A DNA stretch of 19,384 nucleotides, from NCBI GenBank assembly GCA_037130425.1, contig JBAXTB010000072.1, positions 1 to 19,384 of the forward strand. Reading direction: 5' to 3'. The stretch is from M3007 sp037130425. Lineage in GTDB: Bacteria > Bacteroidota > Bacteroidia > Chitinophagales > Saprospiraceae. Under the pieces are notes generated by a model. That model saw only the letters and a list, made by a program, of their open reading frames with translations, was not told where the DNA came from and did no database searches. A program made the position numbers and the translations under genes. Positions 7,511 to 14,154 of the stretch are shown here, in pieces (positions within the stretch are counted from its first letter, which is position 1; each line of letters begins with the position of its first letter).

Positions 7511-8572
7511 TCATAAACCTGTGCGCAGGTTCACGCGCACCCCGTTTGCAGGCGCGTTTTCAAACATAGGAAGCCGTTCGCGCAGCGCAAGTTTATCCCG
7601 ATCACTCAATATTTGAGGCGACAAGGCAAAGATTTGTCGTATTTCCTGTATGATTTTTTCCTTTGGCTGCCAATAGGTGGTGTTTTTGTCGAGGATGTCG
7701 TTCAATACGGCTTCTTTAAAACGCTCCAGCTCAGGTTCGAAAATCTTGCCGGGCTGTTGTGCGCATTGTCCGATATATTGTAGCATTTTAAGGTGAATAC
7801 CCAAGCCCAATTGGCTGCTGCCGCTGTAATCTTCTGTTTGGATGGTCCAGCCGGGAAAAAAGGACTCAATGCTATCGACCGGGAAGGCGCGCAGGCAAAG
7901 TTGCATAAACTGATCGTCGCGCGGATCATTGGCGGTGCTTGCAGCAAGCCGGTTCCAGTAGCGGTAATCGGTAAATAAAAACGGCTGCGTGCCTTCCACG
8001 ATCCATTGAAACACAAAGCCGGGCAGTACCTGGGGTAGCCACGCAAAGTCCGGTTTAAAATCGGCTTCATTGGGTTCCGCACGTTGCGCCAGTAATTGCA
8101 TCATCGTATCGCGAAGGGTTGCGCTTTCCCGATAATAGCGGATAAAACCCTCAGCGTCTTTTAGTTGCGTGCCGGTTTCAATCAAACGATTTCGTCGATC
8201 GGTTAGCGATTTACCCCAATAACACAACATGTTTTTTTGCAAATACCATTCAGCCGGATTCCCGCGCACAGGGCGCACTGCGCGTGCGAACACCCAACCG
8301 CTTTGATGATCGGCGTTTTCTACTTTGATCCAGGGCGCCTGGTAAAGGCTGTCGCCAAATTGAAGCGCAGTCAAAAATCGACTTATCTCGCCAAGGTCTC
8401 GTAAACCTTCACCAGGCGTCAAGGCCTTTATTTCACGGCTTTTTACGCCTGGCCCTGCTCGCAGCGAGGCAGGCTGGTCGATTACGACTAAAAAATCCGA
8501 GCCGTTTTTTGAATCTTTAGAATTCGAACAGCCGATTGTTACAAATATCAAACAAAAAATCAGGTATCTCAT
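7511..8572 (-). CDS. SH3-domain lipoprotein of unknown function
   Basis: This is a 353-residue predicted lipoprotein. The N-terminus MRYLIFCLIFVTIGC is a short signal peptide with a lipobox (TIGC), giving lipidation at Cys15. Residues of about 27-100 look like a bacterial SH3 (SH3b) domain: VIDQPASLRAGPG, then PWIKVE and SGWVFA. The remaining 250 residues are mostly helical-looking and Trp/Gln-rich, and I do not recognise them. The protein probably sits in the periplasm on the inner or outer membrane, and SH3b domains often bind peptidoglycan or peptides. The frame is open upstream to 8914, but that extension overlaps the divergent gene and would bury the lipoprotein signal, so 8572 is preferred. 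It is divergent from the lamin-tail gene, with 64 bp between the chosen starts. It is separated from pgi by about 100 bp and could be co-transcribed with it. Confidence 0.8.
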   Translation of the reverse strand: MRYLIFCLIFVTIGCSNSKDSKNGSDFLVVIDQPASLRAGPGVKSREIKALTPGEGLRDLGEISRFLTALQFGDSLYQAPWIKVENADHQSGWVFARAVRPVRGNPAEWYLQKNMLCYWGKSLTDRRNRLIETGTQLKDAEGFIRYYRESATLRDTMMQLLAQRAEPNEADFKPDFAWLPQVLPGFVFQWIVEGTQPFLFTDYRYWNRLAASTANDPRDDQFMQLCLRAFPVDSIESFFPGWTIQTEDYSGSSQLGLGIHLKMLQYIGQCAQQPGKIFEPELERFKEAVLNDILDKNTTYWQPKEKIIQEIRQIFALSPQILSDRDKLALRERLPMFENAPANGVRVNLRTGL

Positions 8573-8636
8573 GCTGCAAAATTCGATAAAATGTTGGTTT
8601 GCCGTACCTTTCCCCGGTCTAACACTTTTTAATGCG

Positions 8637-11267
8637 ATGCCTGTCAAATCCTTGTTTCGATTTTTGCTTTTTTGCGCTGTTTTTTCGGCTGCTCCCTTAT
8701 CTGCACAAATTACGGATGACTTTTCTGATGGAAATTTCACGGCAAATCCTGCCTGGCAGGGCGCAACCGCGAATTTTATCGTGAATACCGCCGGTGAACT
8801 GCAATTAAAAGCACCTGCAGCCGGCAATTCAACCCTTGCCGTGCAAGGCAATATTACCGATAGCAGTATTTGGAACCTGCGTTTTCGCATGGAATTTGCG
8901 CCTTCTGCGTCCAATTTACTCCGTATTTATTTGCTTGCCGATCAGGCCGACTTGCTTACGGCAAACGGTTATTACCTTGAAATGGGGGAAAACGGTACAG
9001 CGGATGCGATTCGGTTGTATCGGCAAGATGCGGGCGTCGGAACTTTGTTGGCTACGGGTACGGCTGGATTAGTCGGTACTGATCCTGTTTCGCTAAAATT
9101 GCAGGTAAAGCGCAGTGTATCAGGCAATTGGACTTTGTCAGCCGGTGCGCCGAGCGGTAGTTTGCAAACCGAGTTTTCGGTAAATGACGCGACGTATAAG
9201 GGCGGCGTCAACCGTTTTTTTGGCGTGTATTGCCTGTATTCAGCCACGCGGACAGACAAATTTTTCTTCGACGATATTTCCATTTTGCCCGATTTGCCTG
9301 ATACCCAGGCGCCTAAACTTATTTCCGCCTCCGTCAGCGATCCATCACATGTAACCGTGGTATTTGACGAAAAACTTGACTCGCTTTCGGCGGTTAAAGC
9401 AGCCAGTTATTCCATCAACGGTGGGGTAGGGCAGCCGGCTTCCGTAAGCCTGCTGAGCAACAAACAGGGTGTGCTGCTTACGCTTTCAAATGCGTTAAAC
9501 TCAGGCGCTTATACCTTGCAAACCAATGCAATCGCTGATTTTGTCGGCAACGTAAGCACGACGCAAACAACTGATTTTCAATATGTTAAAATAGAGGTAG
9601 CAACAGAATTTGATATTTTAATCAATGAAATTATGGCTGACCCATCTCCCTCCAAGGGTTTGCCCGAAGTGGAATGGATCGAACTGTTCAACCGTTCTAA
9701 CAAAGTAATTGACCTCGGAAAACTGCGCATCGACGACGGCGGAACCCCGCAGGCAATCCCGACCTATTTATTGCAACCAAATCAATATGTGGTGCTTGGT
9801 ACGCCCTTGGCTATTCTGGCCCTTGCGCCAACGGTAACTAATGTGTTGGCCGTGCCTTCTTTTCCTTCCCTGAACAACGATGGCGATTTGCTGGAACTTT
9901 CAGATCAATCGGGCGCATACATTAATCGCGTAAACTATAAAATTGACTGGCATAAGGACCTTGCGCATCGGGATGGCGGCTACACTTTAGAGCGCATCAA
10001 CCCGAATACGCCTTGTATCGGGGCTGCCAACTGGAGTTCCAGCGCGGCTTTGATCGGCGGAACGCCCGGCGGCCCCAATTCTATCCTGAACACCGACCCG
10101 GACGCCACGGCGCCCAAATTACTGGCCGCGTTTCCGCAAAATGCGACAACCTTGAATCTGACTTTTTCGGAAGGCCTCGACCGCATAAAAGCCTCCAATC
10201 CGGCGGCGTACAGCCTTGAGCCTTCACGTACCATTTCTTCGGCGGTCGTCAATGCCGATGCGCGGAATATGGTGACTTTGACTTTGCTGGAGCCGCTGCT
10301 TTCGGGCAATGTGTATGCACTTTCGGTTGGGAATATGGTGGAAGATTGCAGTGGAAATACGGTTGAAACAACCGATCCCGTTTTGGTAGGTCTGCCGGAA
10401 AAGCCTGAATTTCAAGATATTGTGATCAATGAAATATTGTTTAACCCGAATCCTTACGGCGCGCGGTATGTTGAAATGTACAACCGCAGTAAAAAGGTAT
10501 TCAGTTGGGAAAATTTCTATTTGGCCAATTTTTACGACGGCTCTGATGTAGTAGCCATCAACCTCCAACGCCTGCTTTTCCCGGAAGATTACCATGTCTT
10601 CACGGCATCTCCTTCAGACATTGCTGCGCGTTTTCCAAATAACATTCATCCGGAAAATTTGATTCAATTGGTCGGCCCGTCTTACTCGGATAAATTAGAC
10701 AACCTGACCTTGTATTGGGTGAAAGACGGCGTAACGGTCGTGGTGGATTCCGTTACCTACCACGACGATTGGCATAATGCGCTTTATTCCACTTCAGAAC
10801 GAGAAGGGGTGGCGCTCGAACGCATTCGCGCTGATTTGCCGGCACAAAGCAAAACCAACTGGACTTCGGCGGCAACTACCATAACTGGCGGCCCCGGCAC
10901 GCCTACCTTGCCGAATAGTCAGCGCCTAAATACGACATCTGCCAACAGCAGCGACCTCATTTTCCTTGAAAAAGACCGTTTTTCACCGGATGACGATGGT
11001 TATGAGGATTTTTTGAACATTCAGTACAATTTACCTGCTTCCGGTTACGCCGCTACACTGTCCATTTATGACTCAAACGGTATTCCTGTTAAAAAACTCG
11101 CGCGCCAGGAACTCATCGGTACCACCGGGAACCTTCGCTGGGACGGCGATTCGGATGACGGTTCGCGGGTGCGGCCTGGAATTTACATCCTCTATTTTGA
11201 GGTGTTTAATCCGACGGGTACGGTAAAGAAGGAAAAGAAAATTGCGACCTTGGTTCGGAAGTTTTAA
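8637..11267 (+). CDS. Lamin-tail-domain secreted surface protein with C-terminal FlgD/T9SS-like domain
   Basis: This is an 876-residue exported protein. MPVKSLFRFLLFCAVFSAAPLSAQ (residues 1-24) is a clear signal peptide. An in-frame ATG at 8571 would put 22 extra residues before it and was rejected. Residues of about 25-218 resemble a concanavalin/LamG-like sandwich (DDFSDGNF...FFFDDISIL). Two similar modules follow. The first is a Big_5/SbsA-type Ig domain (about 222-320, QAPKLISASVSD) plus a lamin-tail domain (about 324-450, ILINEIMADPSP, VEWIELFNRS). The second Ig domain (about 490-580, APKLLAAFP) and lamin-tail domain (about 591-740, IVINEILFNP, RYVEMYNRS) repeat the plan. The last 100 residues (RFSPDDDGYEDFLNI, LRWDGDSDDGSRVRPGIYIL) form a FlgD-like domain typical of T9SS cargo. 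Inferred fate is export through T9SS to the cell surface or outside. Function is unknown; lamin-tail domains in bacteria often occur with nucleases, but no catalytic domain is seen here. Confidence 0.88.
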   Translation: MPVKSLFRFLLFCAVFSAAPLSAQITDDFSDGNFTANPAWQGATANFIVNTAGELQLKAPAAGNSTLAVQGNITDSSIWNLRFRMEFAPSASNLLRIYLLADQADLLTANGYYLEMGENGTADAIRLYRQDAGVGTLLATGTAGLVGTDPVSLKLQVKRSVSGNWTLSAGAPSGSLQTEFSVNDATYKGGVNRFFGVYCLYSATRTDKFFFDDISILPDLPDTQAPKLISASVSDPSHVTVVFDEKLDSLSAVKAASYSINGGVGQPASVSLLSNKQGVLLTLSNALNSGAYTLQTNAIADFVGNVSTTQTTDFQYVKIEVATEFDILINEIMADPSPSKGLPEVEWIELFNRSNKVIDLGKLRIDDGGTPQAIPTYLLQPNQYVVLGTPLAILALAPTVTNVLAVPSFPSLNNDGDLLELSDQSGAYINRVNYKIDWHKDLAHRDGGYTLERINPNTPCIGAANWSSSAALIGGTPGGPNSILNTDPDATAPKLLAAFPQNATTLNLTFSEGLDRIKASNPAAYSLEPSRTISSAVVNADARNMVTLTLLEPLLSGNVYALSVGNMVEDCSGNTVETTDPVLVGLPEKPEFQDIVINEILFNPNPYGARYVEMYNRSKKVFSWENFYLANFYDGSDVVAINLQRLLFPEDYHVFTASPSDIAARFPNNIHPENLIQLVGPSYSDKLDNLTLYWVKDGVTVVVDSVTYHDDWHNALYSTSEREGVALERIRADLPAQSKTNWTSAATTITGGPGTPTLPNSQRLNTTSANSSDLIFLEKDRFSPDDDGYEDFLNIQYNLPASGYAATLSIYDSNGIPVKKLARQELIGTTGNLRWDGDSDDGSRVRPGIYILYFEVFNPTGTVKKEKKIATLVRKF

Positions 11268-12374
11268 CTATTCCTCGTCCTCAAAAAACACCTTATAATA
11301 CTTCTTCCCTTTATCGTCATCAAAGCCGCGCTCGATCAAATCCCGGCGGCCATGTACGTAAATATGGAAGTTTTTATCCAATTTAATCACACTTTTGAAC
11401 ACCTTGTTCTCCTTTTTAACCGCCTGGCTGCTAATATCAAACTTGTCCTCCAGCGGGACCGCGTAAGCGCGCGCATACTCGTCGCGGAACTCCTTGAACG
11501 CCTCGCGTTGTTCCGGTTCCGGGAACAAGGTTTCAGCAAAATCGTCTACCTCAAATTCCTCATTGTCCTTGAAATAGTTGGCCGAGCGGTTGAGCAAATC
11601 AATCTGATCTGTGCGATCCATTCCAAACTTAAACGGCGCTTTTTGCGTGATAAACTCGCTGGAAAGCCCAATATAATGGCGGGTATTGAAATAATTGTCT
11701 TCGATGGGGCGCAAACGCAGCAGTTCATCTTTCCAGAATGAACGCTCATCTTTTTTGGTGACCGTATCAATCGCGCAAACCCGATAACCTTCCGCTTCAT
11801 CGAGGTTGAAAATCAGGGCTGCCACTTCCGGTTTGCCCGTCGGAATACCGTCCACCACATTCAGGATAATAGCGTCGCCGGGGCGTTCTGTTTTCAGGAA
11901 AGCGTCTTTGGATTGCACCTTCCACAGTGCGATGGCCTGCACGGGTTCTCCTGCCAACAGCAACTCTTCAAAATACCCGATAAACAGTTCGCCCCCGTTC
12001 AACTTGGGGATGTCCATTTTTTCGTACAACAACTGCGTCAGTTTGCCCGCTTCTTCAGACAAGGATTCCGGGTTTTGGAAAATCGTCATACAGATTTGGT
12101 ACACCGCGTGGTTGCTCACATCTTCATCGTGGTGGAAATAGAAAAACTCTTCTGTTTTTTCAAACGGCTTCAAAAATGCGCTGATCAACATTTCATTGGC
12201 CACATCATGCAATGGCACCAACGTTTGTTTCGGGATGTTGACGCCCTCGTATCGGCCCTTATTGCCCACCCAGGTGGCGGCAAAATGTGTTAAATTGACT
12301 GCGGAAAAATCCAGCATGGCTTGGTGATTGGTAACGTTAGAGTGTTGAACTTTGCGAACCACAAAAGTACGCAT
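11268..12374 (-). CDS. Nucleoid-associated protein, NA37/NdpA (YejK-like) family
   Basis: This is a 368-residue protein matching the NA37 family across almost its whole length (E. coli YejK/NdpA has 335). Recognisable stretches are the N-terminal VVRKVQHSNVTNHQAM, the central LFIGYFEELL, ALIFNLDEAEGYRVCAID, the RPIEDNYFNTRHYI segment and the basic/acidic C-terminal ERGFDDDKGKKYYKVFF. Family members are cytoplasmic and were found with the bacterial nucleoid; their molecular role is poorly defined. It starts with ATG at 12374, 51 bp from the chosen start of the divergent glycosyltransferase. Its TAG stop (11268-11270) touches the TAA of the convergent lamin-tail gene with no base between them. 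Confidence 0.88.
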   Translation of the reverse strand: MRTFVVRKVQHSNVTNHQAMLDFSAVNLTHFAATWVGNKGRYEGVNIPKQTLVPLHDVANEMLISAFLKPFEKTEEFFYFHHDEDVSNHAVYQICMTIFQNPESLSEEAGKLTQLLYEKMDIPKLNGGELFIGYFEELLLAGEPVQAIALWKVQSKDAFLKTERPGDAIILNVVDGIPTGKPEVAALIFNLDEAEGYRVCAIDTVTKKDERSFWKDELLRLRPIEDNYFNTRHYIGLSSEFITQKAPFKFGMDRTDQIDLLNRSANYFKDNEEFEVDDFAETLFPEPEQREAFKEFRDEYARAYAVPLEDKFDISSQAVKKENKVFKSVIKLDKNFHIYVHGRRDLIERGFDDDKGKKYYKVFFEDEE

Positions 12375-12383
12375 CTATTTTTA
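12351..12383 (+). promoter_or_regulatory. Possible Bacteroidota-type promoter for the glycosyltransferase gene
   Basis: A TTTG box at 12351-12354 and a TATTTTTA box at 12376-12383 are separated by 21 nt. The known Bacteroidota sigma-ABfr promoter is TTTG near -33 and TAnnTTTG near -7; here the last base of the -7 box deviates (A for G). Initiation would fall near 12390, leaving a leader of roughly 36 nt. The boxes overlap the start of the divergent NA37 gene. Confidence 0.3.
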
Positions 12384-12425
12384 CCGATTCGGCAAATACT
12401 TGCTTGATCACAAACTATTTCGATT

Positions 12426-13562
12426 CTGAAAATTGCAATCAATGCCCGCTTTCTGTTGCCGGGCCAGTTAGAAGGCTTCGGGTGGTACACCCATGAAATT
12501 GTGCGCCGCATGGTGTTGAGCCATCCGGAAGACGAATTTCTGTTTTTGTTCGACCGGCCTTTCGATCCGCGGTTTGTGTATGCCGACAATGTGAAGCCCT
12601 TGGTGTTGGCCCCGCAAGCGCGCCATCCGCTTTTGTTTAAGGCCTGGTTTGAATGGTCGGTCCCACGCGCGCTTAGAAAATTCAAGGCTGACGTGTTTTT
12701 CTCCCCGGATTCTATGTGCAGTTTACGCGCCGTAGTTCCGACCGTGATGACTGCCCACGACATTGTGCCTTTGCATTTTCCGGAACAAATCGCCAAAGTA
12801 CATCGCCGGTTTTTGCTCACCCATCTGCCGCGTTTTTTGCAACGCGCCGATCGGGTACTTACCGTTTCGGAATATGTAAAACAGGATATTGTCGATACTT
12901 GCGGCATTGCTGCTGAAAAAATTAGCGTGGTGTACAACGGCTGCCGGGAGGGGTTTCAACCCTTGCAAGAGACTGAAAAACAGCAAGTTCGCGCGCAATT
13001 CGCAAATGGGCAACCTTATTTTTTTTACACCGGGGCCATTCATCCCCGTAAAAATATTCACCGGCTCATCGCGGCGTTTGACCAGTTTAAACAACAAAGC
13101 GGTTCTACGGCCAAGCTACTGATGGCCGGACGATTTGCCTGGAAAACGGGCGAAGTAAAAACGGCCTGGGAACAAGCGCAATACAAGGACGATATTCAGT
13201 TTTTAGGCTATGTGCCCGAAACAGATCTCACGCGCCTGATGGCCTCCGCACAGGCGCTCACCTACGTGTCCGTGAGCGAGGGTTTCGGTTTGCCAATGGT
13301 GGAAGCCATGCAATCGGGCACAGCGGTTTTGGCGGCTGATGCAACTTGTTTGCCGGAAATAGCGGGAAATGCCGCCTTGTTCGTTGATCCGTATTCAATC
13401 GAATCAATGGCGGAAGGTATCAAAACCTTGTGGGGAAACAGTAAAGTAAGGGATGAACTGATTGAACACGGGAAAACAAGGGCGCAGCAATTCAGTTGGG
13501 ATACAGCGGCAGAGGCTGTTTATCAGATTTTGGTAACAACAGGAAAGAATAGACAACCTTAA
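12426..13562 (+). CDS. GT4-family glycosyltransferase with apparent non-ATG start
   Basis: This retaining GT-B glycosyltransferase of family 4 (group 1) would transfer a sugar from a nucleotide-sugar donor in surface glycan or lipid-linked synthesis; donor and acceptor cannot be deduced. The C-terminal donor domain is clear: YTGAIHPRKNIHRLI, LLMAGR, IQFLGYVPE, then SEGFGLPMVEAM with the E-x7-E pair (about E285 and E293 counted from 12426), and LPEIAGNAALFVDP. The N-terminus reads KIAINARFLLPGQLEGFGWYT from the codon after 12426, which is the usual first beta strand of this family. However, the only codon in the expected Met position is CTG (12426-12428). The frame closes upstream at TGA 12405-12407 with no ATG, GTG or TTG between. 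The first conventional start, TTG at 12456, would remove the strand. The 3' end overlaps the convergent DUF433 gene by 4 nt. About 378 residues. Confidence 0.88.
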   Translation: MKIAINARFLLPGQLEGFGWYTHEIVRRMVLSHPEDEFLFLFDRPFDPRFVYADNVKPLVLAPQARHPLLFKAWFEWSVPRALRKFKADVFFSPDSMCSLRAVVPTVMTAHDIVPLHFPEQIAKVHRRFLLTHLPRFLQRADRVLTVSEYVKQDIVDTCGIAAEKISVVYNGCREGFQPLQETEKQQVRAQFANGQPYFFYTGAIHPRKNIHRLIAAFDQFKQQSGSTAKLLMAGRFAWKTGEVKTAWEQAQYKDDIQFLGYVPETDLTRLMASAQALTYVSVSEGFGLPMVEAMQSGTAVLAADATCLPEIAGNAALFVDPYSIESMAEGIKTLWGNSKVRDELIEHGKTRAQQFSWDTAAEAVYQILVTTGKNRQP

Positions 13563-13840
13563 GCAGCGGCGTATACGCGACCTTCGCCAGGTTGAATATG
13601 CGTATCAGGCCCGGCAACCAACGCCTTAATTTGATCTGGCGTATATTGTTGATTGGCAAGGTCGAATACTTCCAATGCATGATCGCGGGTAATGGATGGA
13701 AATTCATCCAAAAACTCGTTTAAACTAACGCCGATGCGCATATAGTCGAAAAACGTTTCAATTCGAATACGTGTGCCGCTAAACACGGGCGCTCCATCCT
13801 GAATTTCGGGGTGTACGGTAACTGCGTTAAAATGTGCCAT
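13559..13840 (-). CDS. Small DUF433-family protein
   Basis: This is a 93-residue protein from the ATG at 13838-13840 (MAHFNAVTVHPEIQDGAPVF). The frame continues upstream to a TTG at 13891, which was not chosen because the family homology begins at the ATG. The DUF433 pattern is visible: VHPEIQDGAPVFSGTRIRIE (about residues 9-28), then a G-V-S-L-x-E-F-L-x-E-F-P helix (about 38-49) and DHALEVFDLA. DUF433 proteins are small winged-helix-like proteins, many of them antitoxin partners of adjacent PIN-like (DUF5615) toxins. No toxin ORF lies next to it here: the gene downstream is the convergent glycosyltransferase, whose stop codon overlaps this one by 4 nt, and upstream is non-coding. It may be an orphan antitoxin or a stand-alone regulator. 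Confidence 0.8.
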   Translation of the reverse strand: MAHFNAVTVHPEIQDGAPVFSGTRIRIETFFDYMRIGVSLNEFLDEFPSITRDHALEVFDLANQQYTPDQIKALVAGPDTHIQPGEGRVYAAA

Positions 13841-14044
13841 CCGGTGCTGTTTTTGTAAACGGTAAAAGTGCGCAGAACCGGGACTATACAATTCTTACAA
13901 TGGGAACGGATTAAAAGATTAAAATAACGGCGGCTAAAGTATGCAATGTTTTGAAAATCACAATGTTTGCAGGTGAAAAAAATAAAAATTAGGGGTTTTA
14001 CCGGAGATGAATCGGCGTTTGTGCAGGGTTAATACGGACAATAA

Positions 14045-14058
14045 ATCCGAAATCGGAT
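14045..14058. repeat. Short inverted repeat upstream of the PorU2-like gene
   Basis: ATCCGA-AA-TCGGAT is a perfect 6-bp dyad with a 2-nt centre, about 47 bp upstream of the putative -33 box of the downstream gene. It could be an operator, but the size is within what chance produces in an A/T-rich spacer. The rest of the 13892-14112 spacer shows no gene or RNA that I can recognise. Confidence 0.2.
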
Positions 14059-14104
14059 CACATAAAGCAAGTGCAGTATAATGGTTGTGTTAATTCACAC
14101 TTGA

Positions 14105-14137
14105 TTTGAATTATGATGCTTATACGCCGTATTTTTG
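14105..14137 (+). promoter_or_regulatory. Probable Bacteroidota-type promoter for the PorU2-like gene
   Basis: TTTG (14105-14108) and TATTTTTG (14130-14137) match the known -33 TTTG and -7 TAnnTTTG consensus exactly, with a 21-nt spacer. Transcription would begin near 14143, just ahead of the ATG at 14155. The in-frame ATG at 14113 would lie inside the promoter, which supports the later start. Confidence 0.45.
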
Positions 14138-14154
14138 TCTTTAAATTGAATTTC

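Noticed and set aside
8605..8612. TACCTTTC as a -7 box for the lamin-tail gene
   Set aside because: It has one mismatch to TAnnTTTG and no TTTG box at the expected distance upstream.
8573..8914. N-terminal extension of the SH3 lipoprotein (start at 8914)
   Set aside because: It would overlap the signal peptide and first domain of the divergent gene and would place the lipobox more than 100 residues inside the protein.
12456..12458. TTG at 12456 as the glycosyltransferase start
   Set aside because: It is the first conventional start codon in frame, but it removes the conserved KIAINARFLL strand that is clearly encoded upstream.
12442..12471. ATG at 12442 as the glycosyltransferase start
   Set aside because: It is in another frame and reaches a stop (TAG) after nine codons, so it cannot start this gene without a frameshift.
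13841..13891. TTG-initiated 110-residue version of the DUF433 gene
   Set aside because: The 17 extra residues do not resemble the family, and an ATG stands exactly at the family's N-terminus.
14087..14100. GTGTTAATTCACAC as an operator palindrome
   Set aside because: Only four outer bases pair on each side, which is too little to separate from chance.
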